This document shows, piece by piece, positions 16,107 through 24,815 of a DNA stretch of 64,000 nucleotides. The notes under the pieces were generated by a model. It saw only the letters and a list, made by a program, of their open reading frames with translations. It did no database searches and was not told the origin of the DNA. The DNA is from JALOLV01 sp046295175. GTDB taxonomy: Bacteria > Bacteroidota > Bacteroidia > Cytophagales > Spirosomataceae. A program made the translations under genes and the position numbers. The stretch spans positions 930,001-994,000 of the forward strand of contig JBKBNY010000001.1 of the NCBI GenBank assembly GCA_046295175.1, in the 5' to 3' direction. Position 1 is the stretch's first letter, and every line of letters begins with the position of its first letter.

Positions 16107-17765
16107 ATGAAGAAGGTAATTATCCTCATTACAGCTTTATTAGCCTTTGCAACAGCACAAGCACAGGATTCCTGCAAGGTTTGTAAACCATACCTATGGG
16201 AAGCTGGTATTCCTATTGGACTTACCCAGTATTATGGCGACTTACACTGTAGTCAACCATACAAATCGACTGGTAGCAATTTCCATGTAGGTGCATTCGT
16301 CCGCCGACACATTTCAGACTATTTTGCACTTCGTGGCCAAGTTTTATTGGGCAGAATGACCGCCAATGACTACGACCAGCCAGATGGCTACTGGGACTAC
16401 AGAGGTTTCAGAATGACAACGCCTCTGACAGAACTTTCGTTATTGGGCGAGTTTTATCCACTCAAAGAAAGAAGATTTACTTGTGATGGTAACTGCCGCA
16501 AAACCCTCTCTCCGTATATCTTTGCGGGTGTAGGTGCAGCACTTACTAATCCTAAAATCACGGTTGACAATCCAAATTCGCCGCTTTTCTCACAAAGATT
16601 ATTCGATGAAGCAACAGCTGGTGGCCCAAGACGCACTTCGGTAGTTTTCCCACTCGGTATTGGTGCAAAATACAATGCAACTGAGCGTTTCACAATCGGT
16701 GCCGAAATGGGCTATCGTTTCTCAACATCAGATTTTATTGATGGAATGAGCTACGCTGCATATAGCAAGAAAAAAGATGGTTATTTTATTCCGAGTCTTT
16801 TGGCTTCTTACCGCTTCGGCGATAAAGATAGCGACAAAGACGGTGTAGTTGACCGTTGCGATATTTGTCCGAGCGAAAAGGGTTTGCGTAAATTCCAGGG
16901 ATGTCCTGATACCGATGGTGATGGTATTCCAGATAAAGATGATGCTTGCCCAACTCAGCCTGGCCCAATGTCTTTGAAGGGATGTCCTGACACGGATGGT
17001 GACGGTATCGCTGATAAAGACGATGAGTGTCCTACATTGGTTGGTACAGCCGCATTAAAAGGTTGCCCTGATAAAGATGGTGATGGCGTTGCTGATAAAG
17101 ACGATGCTTGTCCAGATGTTGCAGGTATAAAAGCATTGAAAGGTTGCCCAGACTCGGATGGTGACGGTATCGCTGACAAAGACGATGCTTGCCCGAACGC
17201 TGCTGGTCCTGCTTCGTTGAATGGTTGCCCAGACACTGATGGTGACGGTATCGCTGATAAGGACGATGCTTGCCCGAATGTAGCAGGTTTGGCTCAATTC
17301 AAAGGTTGCCCAGATAAAGATGGCGATGGTATTCCGGATAATGTTGACCAATGCCCAGATACTAAAGGAACTGCCGCAAACAATGGTTGCCCAGAGACAT
17401 TCAAAGGTTACCGTACTGCAAGTGGTTGCGAGATTTCAGAAGCAGAATTGGGTGACTTAACCCTTGCTGCACAAGGTATTGAGTTCTACGCTGGTACAAA
17501 CAAATTGAAACCTTCATCTTATAAGAGCCTCGACAGAGTTTGTGCAGTGATGAAACGTTGCCCAGATGCTATGCTTAATATCACAACAAGCGGTGCAAAT
17601 GCTCGTTTGGCTAAATTGCGTGCTTGCTCGGTATATGCTTACTTCTTGAAGAAAAAATGTATCACAAAAGCTCGTATGACATACGATGGTCTTGGTGGTG
17701 AATCTGGCTTCACAAACGCACAAGGCAAGAAAGTTGATTCTCGTACAGAGTTCCAATTGAGATAA
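16107..17765 (+). CDS. Outer-membrane protein: DUF6089-like barrel, seven TSP3 repeats, degenerate OmpA domain
   Basis: The ATG at 16107 is chosen because it opens the signal peptide MKKVIILITALLAFATAQA; the longer frame from 16011 lacks one. 552 residues. Residues ~20-235 form a DUF6089-type beta-barrel (IPIGLTQYYGDLHC...). Then come seven calcium-binding thrombospondin type 3 repeats of about 27 residues (DGDGIADKDDACP ... GCPDT). The last ~110 residues follow an OmpA/MotB pattern (IEFYAGTNKLKPSSYKSLD; LAKLRACSVYAYFL; SRTEFQL). The usual TD ligand for peptidoglycan is TS here. Predicted structural outer-membrane protein. An efficient terminator follows. Confidence 0.85.
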   Translation: MKKVIILITALLAFATAQAQDSCKVCKPYLWEAGIPIGLTQYYGDLHCSQPYKSTGSNFHVGAFVRRHISDYFALRGQVLLGRMTANDYDQPDGYWDYRGFRMTTPLTELSLLGEFYPLKERRFTCDGNCRKTLSPYIFAGVGAALTNPKITVDNPNSPLFSQRLFDEATAGGPRRTSVVFPLGIGAKYNATERFTIGAEMGYRFSTSDFIDGMSYAAYSKKKDGYFIPSLLASYRFGDKDSDKDGVVDRCDICPSEKGLRKFQGCPDTDGDGIPDKDDACPTQPGPMSLKGCPDTDGDGIADKDDECPTLVGTAALKGCPDKDGDGVADKDDACPDVAGIKALKGCPDSDGDGIADKDDACPNAAGPASLNGCPDTDGDGIADKDDACPNVAGLAQFKGCPDKDGDGIPDNVDQCPDTKGTAANNGCPETFKGYRTASGCEISEAELGDLTLAAQGIEFYAGTNKLKPSSYKSLDRVCAVMKRCPDAMLNITTSGANARLAKLRACSVYAYFLKKKCITKARMTYDGLGGESGFTNAQGKKVDSRTEFQLR

Positions 17766-17810
17766 ATAAATCATTGATTGCACAGATTTTAGTGTGATTT
17801 CTCTGATTAG

Positions 17811-17840
17811 AAAAAGCAGGAGAAGGTTCTCCTGCTTTTT
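17811..17840 (+). terminator. Intrinsic terminator of the OmpA-like gene
   Basis: AAAAAGCAGGAGAA / TTCTCCTGCTTTTT, up to 14 bp of perfect symmetry around GG (10-bp stem with a 6-nt loop in practice), ending in a T run 46 nt after the stop codon. Confidence 0.85.
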
Positions 17841-17941
17841 GTTTTATATCTGCATATTATTTGTGTTAATCAACAAAGTTGTATAAATTTTGAACTAATT
17901 GTCTGTATATACGTTATACATGAAAATATCATCATATAAGC

Positions 17942-18244
17942 ATGGTAACTTACTCTATCAATAAAGAAAAACTCGAAAAGGCGGCATATATCCTCAAAAC
18001 TGTGGCACATCCTACTCGTTTGGCTATCATCGATTTGCTAAATATCAACGAGAAAATGGGTGTAACCGAAATCTGTGAGATATTGAATTGTGAGCAATCG
18101 TTGATTTCGCACCACCTGATAAATATGAAATTGAGAGGCATCTTGAAATCAGAAAAAGATGGATTGAATGTCTATTATTCGCTCAAAGAAAAGGATGTAA
18201 CTAAACTGATTGATTGCATCGAAAACTGCGATTGTAATATGTAA
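17942..18244 (+). CDS. ArsR-family metal- or sulfur-sensing repressor
   Basis: 100 residues, typical ArsR/SmtB length. Winged helix: AYILKTVAHPTRLAIIDLL, then CEILNCEQSLISHHLINMKLRG (recognition helix SLISHHLINM) and a wing KSEKDGLNVYYSL. Cysteines at ~46 and 50 in EICEILNC and a cysteine-rich end (CIENCDCNM) can bind a thiophilic metal or act as a persulfide/redox switch. It heads a gene set ending in a rhodanese, so control of sulfide or metal stress genes is likely. The ATACGTTATACATG region at 17910-17930 is a candidate operator. Confidence 0.85.
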   Translation: MVTYSINKEKLEKAAYILKTVAHPTRLAIIDLLNINEKMGVTEICEILNCEQSLISHHLINMKLRGILKSEKDGLNVYYSLKEKDVTKLIDCIENCDCNM

Positions 18245-18368
18245 TTTTAATGAGTCATCATTGGCAGTAATGACGAATAAATAATTGATTTTCAAATATT
18301 TATGAAATCGTAAATTGTCGAATAATTAACGACACCCACTTAACGATTAAATACTTAACAAAAATAAC

Positions 18369-18608
18369 ATGAAAGATTTTTTAAATCCTGCCAATTGGAC
18401 TCTCATGCGTATCGTGCGAGTGGCTTTGGGCGGATACGTGGTTTTTGAATCTATCCGAACGGGACAGTATATGCTTGGGGTGATTGGGGCGTTGGTTTTT
18501 GTACAAGGATTAATGAATTTTGGCTGTGGATGTAGTGTACCTCAACAACGTTATCAGAAACCGACATTCGATAAAAATACCGAAGTAACCTACGAAGAAA
18601 TCAAATGA
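18369..18608 (+). CDS. Small membrane protein, DUF2892 (YgaP C-terminal)-like
   Basis: 79 residues with two transmembrane helices: NWTLMRIVRVALGGYVVFES and QYMLGVIGALVFVQGLMNF, followed by FGCGCSVP. This is the two-helix inner-membrane module that in YgaP is fused to a rhodanese domain; here the rhodanese is a separate gene at 19403. The CGC triplet at the membrane edge could carry sulfur or metal (inference). Its stop overlaps the next start (ATGA). Confidence 0.75.
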   Translation: MKDFLNPANWTLMRIVRVALGGYVVFESIRTGQYMLGVIGALVFVQGLMNFGCGCSVPQQRYQKPTFDKNTEVTYEEIK

Positions 18609-18787
18609 AAAAATATGCTTGGATAATCGGCGGAATCGTAATCGGTAGCATCGGTGGGTTTTTGTATTGGAGATTTGTAGGATGCTCTACTGGTACTTGT
18701 CCAATTACCTCAAAACCTCTTAATAGTACACTCTACGGTGCTGTAATGGGTTATTTCTTGAGCGAAGCAATTAAACCTTCTAAATGA
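18605..18787 (+). CDS. Small membrane protein (DUF6132-like)
   Basis: 60 residues: a glycine-zipper transmembrane helix (IIGGIVIGSIGGFLYW), then FVGCSTGTCPITSKPLNSTLYGAVMGY (in parts: CSTGTC, PITSKP) and a second hydrophobic segment. The CxxxxCPIT motif is characteristic of small Bacteroidota proteins linked to rhodanese/ArsR genes. Translationally coupled to the preceding gene. Role unproven; handling of sulfur compounds or thiophilic metal is inferred from context. Confidence 0.7.
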   Translation: MKKYAWIIGGIVIGSIGGFLYWRFVGCSTGTCPITSKPLNSTLYGAVMGYFLSEAIKPSK

Positions 18788-18791
18788 TTTT

Positions 18792-19406
18792 ATGAAATCT
18801 CACTGGGAAGAAATCTATGCTACAAAAGAACCAGACCAAGTAAGCTGGACGCAAGAAAAGCCTACGATTTCGTTAGAGTTTATCAAAAGTTTTGATTTAC
18901 CCAAAACTGCCAAAATCATTGATGTAGGTGGCGGCGACAGCAAATTGGTTGATTTTCTTTTGGATGAAGGCTACCAACATATCACCGTTTTGGATATTTC
19001 TGAAAATGCCCTCAAAAGAGCCAAAGCACGCCTCAAAGACAAAGCTGACAAAGTGAATTGGATTGTTTCGGATATTAAGGATTTTAAACCAACCGAAAAA
19101 TACGATATTTGGCACGACCGAGCGGCATTTCATTTTTTGACGACCAATGACGAAATAAAAACGTATGTGGCGACGATTTCTGATGCCGTCGATGGTTATT
19201 TGACAATCGGAACGTTTTCGGAGAAAGGCCCATTGAAATGCAGTGGATTACCGATTCGCCAGTATTCAGAACAGACTTTAAATCAAGAAATTAGCAGTAG
19301 TTTCGATAAGATTCGGTGCCAGACCGAAGACCATATTACTCCGTTTGGTACAATCCAAAACTTTATTTTTTGTAGTTTCAAAAAGCGAAAACCATCTATC
19401 TCATGA
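18792..19406 (+). CDS. Class I SAM-dependent methyltransferase
   Basis: 204 residues. Opening SHWEEIYATKEPDQVSWTQEKP matches the tellurite-resistance/thiol methyltransferase-like group. Motif I is IIDVGGGDSKLVDFLLD, motif II HITVLDISENAL, and post-motif WHDRAAFHFLT is a hallmark of the subgroup. It may methylate a thiol, sulfide or metalloid, consistent with ArsR and rhodanese neighbours. It starts 4 nt after the preceding stop and overlaps the rhodanese start (ATGA). Confidence 0.8.
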   Translation: MKSHWEEIYATKEPDQVSWTQEKPTISLEFIKSFDLPKTAKIIDVGGGDSKLVDFLLDEGYQHITVLDISENALKRAKARLKDKADKVNWIVSDIKDFKPTEKYDIWHDRAAFHFLTTNDEIKTYVATISDAVDGYLTIGTFSEKGPLKCSGLPIRQYSEQTLNQEISSSFDKIRCQTEDHITPFGTIQNFIFCSFKKRKPSIS

Positions 19407-19771
19407 AAAAACTATTTTTTATTCTTTCCCTTCTCATTGGTTTTTCTTGTGCAAATGCTCAGAACGACCTCCAACCAAAAGATTTTGTGGCCAAAGTAAA
19501 AGCCACAAAAAATGCCCAGTTGCTCGATGTTCGCACACCCGAAGAGTGGGCAAACGGCAAAATCGCATCATCGAAATGTGTGAATTTTATGGATACCAAT
19601 TTCAAGAAAAATCTCGAATCATTGGATAAAAACAAGCCCGTTTTTGTGTATTGTGCGGCCGGTGGACGCAGCTCAAAAGCCAAAAAAGTTTTGCAGGAAG
19701 CTGGTTTTAAAGAAATTTATAACCTCGTGGGTGGCGGGTATCAACAACTTGCCGAAGCTGGCATTAAGTAA
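19403..19771 (+). CDS. Exported rhodanese-domain sulfurtransferase
   Basis: 122 residues: signal peptide MKKLFFILSLLIGFSCANAQ, then one rhodanese domain (LLDVRTPEEWANGKI; active loop CAAGGRSSKA with the persulfide cysteine). Transfers sulfane sulfur in the periplasm. Last gene of the ArsR operon; its 3' end overlaps the convergent histidine kinase gene by 8 nt. Confidence 0.88.
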   Translation: MKKLFFILSLLIGFSCANAQNDLQPKDFVAKVKATKNAQLLDVRTPEEWANGKIASSKCVNFMDTNFKKNLESLDKNKPVFVYCAAGGRSSKAKKVLQEAGFKEIYNLVGGGYQQLAEAGIK

Positions 19772-21671
19772 GTGGTAGTGCCAGTGTCACGGTTGTTCCT
19801 TTGGCTACCTCAGAGTCAATACTAAAATGGGCACCGATTTCATCGCTTCGGTTTTTCATGTTTGAAAGGCCGAAGTTTTCGTTTATGTTCAACTCATCTT
19901 TATCGAATCCCCTTCCGTTATCGCCAATTGATAACTCTAATTGACCTTGCTCAAAAGATAGTTCAATGTTGATTTGAGTTGCTTCGGTATGCTTTTGTAT
20001 GTTTTGGATGGCTTCTTGAAAAACCCTAAAAATATTGAGGGCTTGAATCGAATTCAGTTCATAATCACTCCCCAAACGGTTAGAAGTAATCTGTAAATTG
20101 TGGTTATCCTCCGCAATTTTAAACAAATAATGCTGGATTCTGGAATACAAATTGGCTATTGAGATAGTCGAATTATGGGTTGCCCAAATAGTATCTCGAA
20201 GACTCTGGGCGGCTTCTCGAACGTCTTTATTGATAGATTCGAGTTTTTGAGGAACGAGTTTTTGATTTTCGGCTAAGAAGAATGCGTTATCGAGACTTGT
20301 CGAGACAACGGTTAGTTGCGAACCCACGCTATCGTGCAACTCTTTGGCGATACGCTGACGTTCGATTTCTCGTGCTTTCAGGATTTCTCTCTGTTTTTCG
20401 ATTTCGATTGATTGCACCATCGTACGTTGCTTGGCTTCTCTGAATTTATAAAAGATAAAACCAAATCCTAAAAGCGAAAGGACGGCAATGCTCAAACCGA
20501 TAATCCAATTTTGCTTTTGGGCGTTTTCGAGCTTGGCTTCGGCCAATTGGCGTTCTTTTTCGGCGGTTTTGTACTTTACATCAAATTCGGCAAGGGCTTT
20601 ATTGTTATCGGCAGTGTAAAGCGAATCTCGTATTCGAATTATCTTTTTTTGATATTTATCGCCTTCAATAAAATCATTTTTTGCATAAAATAGCCTTTCA
20701 AGCGTATAATACGCTTTTATCTTATCTAAAGCATCATTAAAATAATTTGCTAAAATCAATGATTCGTTTAAGTATTTTTCGGCTTCTTTAAATCTTTTTT
20801 GTTCGGTATAGAGCATCCCCAAAAACCTCGAAGTTGTCAGTAAATTATAATTATCTTTTAGTTTTTTCTGAATTTCAAATACTTCTAAGAGTGGCTTTTC
20901 TGCTTTTTCTGATTGATTGAGTCTTCTATAAAGATTTGCAGCCGAGCCTAATAATTTGGCGTAATTAAACAGGTCATTGGTAGATTTGTAGTATTCAGCC
21001 GCTACAAACTGCTTGATTTGAGCTTCTTTGTATTTACCTTGTGCAATATAATTATCGGCAAATCCAGATGTCAAATTAATTTGCTTTTGTTTATCATTCA
21101 TTTGAATCGCCAATTTTTCGGCTTCTACAAAATATTCAAGCGATTTTGCTTGATTTCCCATGTTATGGTAGAGCCAGCCTAAACTTTCAAAATTTTTGTA
21201 TTGATAGTCTAAATTCTTTATTTTGATAGCTAAATCATAAGATTCAATCAAATTTTGCTTAGATTTACCATACTTCCGCATATACGAAAGTCTGTTGCCG
21301 ATACGATTGAGCATAAAGCAGATTTGAAGAAAATCGGTTGTTTTTTTATAAAACAGGATAGCATTTTGGGTAAAAGTGATAGAAGAATCTAAGTTGTCTT
21401 CGTGCCAAAGAAAATCACCGATAGTTTCGTAAGAATTTGCAATTCCTTTATTCCAATTTAGTTTTTTTGCTTTTTCTATATTTTCTAAAACCACCCGCTT
21501 TGCCCTCGACGATTCTTTTGCCTGAAAATACGCCCATGCCAATTCGTTGTTGAGTTTAACTTTATTTGTATCAATTTTTTCGATTGAGATGAGTTTCGAG
21601 AGGCTATCAATCTGTTTTTTTTGGGCGAAAGTCTCTGGAAATAGAAAAACAAAAGGCAAAAGTAATTTCAA
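19764..21671 (-). CDS. TPR-containing sensor histidine kinase (HisKA_3/NarL partner)
   Basis: Start assigned to TTG 21671, which opens a signal peptide (KLLLPFVFLFPETFAQ). No ATG lies between it and the upstream regulator's stop, and the longer frame overlaps that gene. About 635 residues: signal peptide, ~6-7 TPR repeats (NMGNQAKSLEYFVEAEKLA; QGKYKEAQIKQF; EKRFKEAEKYLNESLILA), a transmembrane helix (NWIIGLSIAVLSLLGFGFIF), a coiled coil, then the HisKA_3 box with phospho-acceptor His at ~446 (RIAKELHDSVGSQ) and an HATPase domain (DNGRGFD, GTTVTLALP). It is the partner of the regulator just upstream; signal unknown. Confidence 0.85.
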   Translation of the reverse strand: MKLLLPFVFLFPETFAQKKQIDSLSKLISIEKIDTNKVKLNNELAWAYFQAKESSRAKRVVLENIEKAKKLNWNKGIANSYETIGDFLWHEDNLDSSITFTQNAILFYKKTTDFLQICFMLNRIGNRLSYMRKYGKSKQNLIESYDLAIKIKNLDYQYKNFESLGWLYHNMGNQAKSLEYFVEAEKLAIQMNDKQKQINLTSGFADNYIAQGKYKEAQIKQFVAAEYYKSTNDLFNYAKLLGSAANLYRRLNQSEKAEKPLLEVFEIQKKLKDNYNLLTTSRFLGMLYTEQKRFKEAEKYLNESLILANYFNDALDKIKAYYTLERLFYAKNDFIEGDKYQKKIIRIRDSLYTADNNKALAEFDVKYKTAEKERQLAEAKLENAQKQNWIIGLSIAVLSLLGFGFIFYKFREAKQRTMVQSIEIEKQREILKAREIERQRIAKELHDSVGSQLTVVSTSLDNAFFLAENQKLVPQKLESINKDVREAAQSLRDTIWATHNSTISIANLYSRIQHYLFKIAEDNHNLQITSNRLGSDYELNSIQALNIFRVFQEAIQNIQKHTEATQINIELSFEQGQLELSIGDNGRGFDKDELNINENFGLSNMKNRSDEIGAHFSIDSEVAKGTTVTLALPLT

Positions 21672-21704
21672 TCGTAAATCGTACTTCGTAAATCGTAAAT
21701 CAAA
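21672..21704. repeat. TTTACGATTTACGAAGTACG-type intergenic repeat
   Basis: The 33 nt between response regulator and kinase consist of TTTACGA units around GAAGTACG, a simple repeat familiar from Bacteroidota spacers. On the minus strand it runs directly into the TTG start of the kinase. Confidence 0.55.
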
Positions 21705-21705
21705 T

Positions 21706-22368
21706 TTACACCCAGCGATTTTTCTGAGCAATCTGAACGGCTTCGAGCTTGGAGTGAACATGGAGTTTTTGGTAAATGTTTTCGATATGTTTGCGGGCGG
21801 TTTTAGACGAGATAAAAAGTTGTTCGGCAATTTGATTATAATTCAGTCCATTCACAATTTTTTCGAGAATTTCTACTTCTCGTTTCGATAAATTAAAGGT
21901 ATCGGTACTTTGTACAGTTTCTATTTTTTGTTCTACCACTTGCTGATTTCGTAGCATTTCGAGGGTTTTCATAGCCACCACGGGCGACATCGGAGCACCT
22001 CCTTCCATCAATTCTTCGATACACGATAATATTTTGCTTGGTTTTTCATCTTTCAGTAAATATCCCGAAGCTCCCGCCTTAATGGCATCAAAGATTTTAT
22101 CTTCACGGTCAAGCACGGTTAACATCATGATTTTTTGGTTCGGATTTCGGCGTTTAATCTCACGGGTTGCTTCGATACCATCCATGGCAGGCATTTCGAT
22201 GTCCATCAAAATCACATCGGGTTGATGATTATTGAGTTTATCTAAGGCATCCAGACCATTTATTGCCTTGAAATCAATCTGTAATTCGTCAAAAATTGAT
22301 AGGTTTTGACTGATATTTCTCAATAATGTGGGGTTATCATCCACCAAGCCGATTCTGATTACTGCCAT
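21706..22368 (-). CDS. NarL/LuxR-type response regulator
   Basis: The ATG at 22368 gives MAVIRIGLVDDNPTLLRN, the normal receiver start; the frame extends upstream without receiver homology. 220 residues. Receiver: DD acidic pair, phospho-acceptor Asp in VILMDIEMPAMDG, and Lys in GASGYLLKDEKPSK. LuxR-type HTH at the C-terminus: LSKREVEILEKIVNGLNYNQIAEQLF, split as LSKREVEIL and NQIAEQLFISSKTARKHI. Transcribed first, with the kinase gene 34 nt downstream. Confidence 0.9.
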   Translation of the reverse strand: MAVIRIGLVDDNPTLLRNISQNLSIFDELQIDFKAINGLDALDKLNNHQPDVILMDIEMPAMDGIEATREIKRRNPNQKIMMLTVLDREDKIFDAIKAGASGYLLKDEKPSKILSCIEELMEGGAPMSPVVAMKTLEMLRNQQVVEQKIETVQSTDTFNLSKREVEILEKIVNGLNYNQIAEQLFISSKTARKHIENIYQKLHVHSKLEAVQIAQKNRWV

Positions 22369-22488
22369 ATCTCTCCAAATTTTTGACAAATTAAGTAATT
22401 CTGGGCAACCTTCACAATACGGCAAATGCCTTATTGAGTGAGAGCAGTATTGTAGCCAATTTTGTGCCATAACCAAAATGGCAATCCC

Positions 22489-22950
22489 ATGAAAAAACTC
22501 ATTTATTTATTACTAATTTTCTCATTATCAACATCTTGTGAGGAAAAAGAAGCTGCTCCTTCTAAGACAGAGTTATTAACCAAAGCTAAATGGAAATGGA
22601 TTGCAGGTACTGTTTCGCCAGCTTATGACTTCTTTGGTGATGGAAAACCCATCAGTGGCGATTATCGTAGCAGAATGCCTATTTGTTTTCAAGACGACAT
22701 ACGCACTTTTGAGGCTTCGGGTAAATATACCGTAGATGAAGGTGCAACCAAATGCGACCCTGCCGACCCACAAATTTATGCAGAAGGCTCTTGGAAATGG
22801 GAATCAAGCGAAACAATTATTTCGATGGTAGTTGATAACGAAACAAGAAAATGGAAAGTAAACGAATTGACAGAAACTACCATGAAAGTAACAGAAGAGG
22901 CTGTTGAAGATGGCAAAACTTACACGTTTCAATACACTTTTAGCCGTTGA
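22489..22950 (+). CDS. Lipocalin-like lipoprotein
   Basis: ATG 22489 is preferred, giving MKKLIYLLLIFSLSTSC (lipobox STSC); the frame reaches 22462. 153 residues. The mature region begins with LLTKAKWKWIAGTVSPAYDFFG, the W-containing first strand of a lipocalin-like domain, continues GKYTVDEGATKCDP and GSWKWESSETIISM, and ends VEDGKTYTFQYTF. Function unknown. Followed by a terminator at 23028-23061. Confidence 0.7.
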   Translation: MKKLIYLLLIFSLSTSCEEKEAAPSKTELLTKAKWKWIAGTVSPAYDFFGDGKPISGDYRSRMPICFQDDIRTFEASGKYTVDEGATKCDPADPQIYAEGSWKWESSETIISMVVDNETRKWKVNELTETTMKVTEEAVEDGKTYTFQYTFSR

Positions 22951-23027
22951 AAGCGATTAAACTCTATTGGTTTGGCATTACACCATCAGTATTGACCCTT
23001 GCCAGTAATTAACCGTTGAGCCTAAAC

Positions 23028-23062
23028 AAAGGATAAAGCCAAAATTTATGCTTTATCCTTTT
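23028..23062 (+). terminator. Intrinsic terminator
   Basis: AAAGGATAAAGC / GCTTTATCCTTT, a 12-bp perfect stem with a 10-nt loop and trailing Ts, 78 nt past the lipocalin-like gene. It covers the would-be earlier start of the next ORF (23048), supporting the later start there. Confidence 0.8.
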
Positions 23063-23101
23063 TGTTTATTTACTATATTTGATAATCAAAAACCCGACCG
23101 C

Positions 23102-23878
23102 ATGAGAATCGTATTTATCGGACTGATTATCAGTTTTTTATGTAGTTGTAAACCCCAAGAAATTGCTCCTCGGAATTGTCGCTATGTAACCGTAAAAGAA
23201 GAGCAAGTAAACCTCGCAGGAGTAGGTTTTACAGCGGTTAGTACTTTTACATACAATACCAACGGCGACCTCGAAAAAATGGTGGTAAATAACTCAAATA
23301 CAGCTAATAGCTACACCATCAATATCAAACACGAAACTGCCAAAAGAAAAGTCTTGGAGAATATTCAAGCCAGCGGAAGGGTTGTGCGAGATACGATGAC
23401 GCTCAATGACTTGGGGTATCGTGGCGAGAACGTTTTTAGAAATCTGAACTCGTACTCAAAAACTTTTTATGAATACGATACCAAAGGGTTTCCTCGTAAA
23501 ATTGTCATAAAAGATAACTTTGGCAAAGGGGCTTTATTGGGCGAATGGGAATACCTAAACGACGGCTTGAATCTTACATCTTACCAACGAATAACCGATA
23601 ATACTCCGATTTTGATTGAACAATATGAGTATTATCCTGATAAAATCAACGACCGCTTTTATTACATCAGTCAATTTCATTTAGCCAAAATTTTTGGTAA
23701 ACCTCCTCGAAACGCACTCAAAAAAGTAGTACGCCCAAGCGGAGATATTTACGAATACACTGATTATCAGTTCGATAAAGACAACAACATTATCTCGTAC
23801 ATAGAAACCTACACCAGCAGCTCGGGCTTGAGTGGACACACCCGAAAAGTGAGTTTTGAGTACTTTTGTGTTGATTGA
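23102..23878 (+). CDS. Lipoprotein of unknown function with repeated beta motifs
   Basis: ATG 23102 starts a lipoprotein signal (MRIVFIGLIISFLCSC); the frame from 23048 overlaps a terminator and is rejected. 258 residues. Strand repeats of the FTYNTNGDLEKMVV / YEYDTKGFPRKIVI / WEYLNDGLNLTSYQ / YQFDKDNNIISYIE kind resemble RHS/YD-like sheets found in Bacteroidota surface lipoproteins. No enzyme motif seen. Convergent with rsgA, whose stop is 1 nt away. Confidence 0.65.
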   Translation: MRIVFIGLIISFLCSCKPQEIAPRNCRYVTVKEEQVNLAGVGFTAVSTFTYNTNGDLEKMVVNNSNTANSYTINIKHETAKRKVLENIQASGRVVRDTMTLNDLGYRGENVFRNLNSYSKTFYEYDTKGFPRKIVIKDNFGKGALLGEWEYLNDGLNLTSYQRITDNTPILIEQYEYYPDKINDRFYYISQFHLAKIFGKPPRNALKKVVRPSGDIYEYTDYQFDKDNNIISYIETYTSSSGLSGHTRKVSFEYFCVD

Positions 23879-23879
23879 T

Positions 23880-24815
23880 TTACTTCCGATTATCGCCGCC
23901 CTCAACCATACTGAGGTAGCTGATGTAGCGGCTTTCGGCAATGGTACCTTCGCCCACGGCATCTTTTACCGCACATTTGGGTTCGTTGATGTGTAAACAA
24001 TTATGAAAACGACATTCGTTGAGCATTTCTCGCATTTCGGGAAAATAATGACTGATTTCTTCTTTTTCGATGTCTATCAGGCCTAATTCTTTGATTCCAG
24101 GCGAGTCAATGATAAAGGTATCGGGTTCGACCTCAAACATCTCGGCAAAAGTTGTGGTATGAACGCCTTTGTTGGCAAAAGTCGAAACCTCCGATGTACG
24201 TAGGTCTAAATCGGGCATGATGGCATTGATAAGCGTAGATTTACCAACCCCCGAATGCCCCGAAAGCAAAGAAACTTTACCTTTCAAAAGAGCCTTGACT
24301 TCTGCTACGCCATCGCCTTCGAGAGCCGATACAAAATAGCACGGATAGCCCAGCGATTCGTACAGAGTTTTTAATTCTTCTTGGTAAGCTACGCCTTCGT
24401 CGTTTATCAAATCTAACTTATTGAAAACCAATACGGTAGGAATCCTGAACGATTCGGCCGTAACCAAAAATCTATCAATAAAACCGAGCGAAGTCCGTGG
24501 AAAAGTCAAGGTTGCAATCAGTATCGCTTGGTCGAGGTTTGTTGCCAGCAAATGCCCGTGAGCGGCCTTGTGTACCGACTGACGGATGATATAATTTTCG
24601 CGTGGCAAAATATCGTTGATAATACCCGTATTTTCGGTTTCGCTCTCCAACTCATACGCCACTTTATCGCCCACCGCAATTGGGTTTGTCACTTTCAGAC
24701 CTTTGATTTTGAATTTCCCCTTTAGCCGACACTGCAAAATATGCCCATTCTCAGTACGGACATCGTACCAAGAACCCGTCGAACGCATCACTATTCCAAT
24801 ATTTTTTTGGCTCAA
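23880..24815 (-). CDS. rsgA: Ribosome small-subunit-dependent GTPase A
   Basis: 311 residues, a circularly permuted GTPase for late 30S maturation. N-terminal OB fold (GIVMRSTGSWYDVRTENG), then G4 NKLD, G1 GHSGVGKST, G3 DSPGIKEL. The C-terminal zinc site is in ECRFHNCLHINEPKCAV. The start is the TTG at 24815; the in-frame ATG at 24788 would remove the first OB strand (GIV), so TTG is more likely. Long untranslated AT-rich sequence lies upstream. Confidence 0.92.
   Translation of the reverse strand: MSQKNIGIVMRSTGSWYDVRTENGHILQCRLKGKFKIKGLKVTNPIAVGDKVAYELESETENTGIINDILPRENYIIRQSVHKAAHGHLLATNLDQAILIATLTFPRTSLGFIDRFLVTAESFRIPTVLVFNKLDLINDEGVAYQEELKTLYESLGYPCYFVSALEGDGVAEVKALLKGKVSLLSGHSGVGKSTLINAIMPDLDLRTSEVSTFANKGVHTTTFAEMFEVEPDTFIIDSPGIKELGLIDIEKEEISHYFPEMREMLNECRFHNCLHINEPKCAVKDAVGEGTIAESRYISYLSMVEGGDNRK

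Noticed and set aside
16860..17400. Tandem ~81-bp DNA repeats looking like a repeat array
   Set aside because: They are in-frame codons for TSP3 protein repeats inside the OmpA-like gene, with amino acid conservation exceeding nucleotide conservation.
23048..23101. Upstream start of the lipoprotein at 23102
   Set aside because: It lies inside an intrinsic terminator hairpin and would bury the lipoprotein signal.
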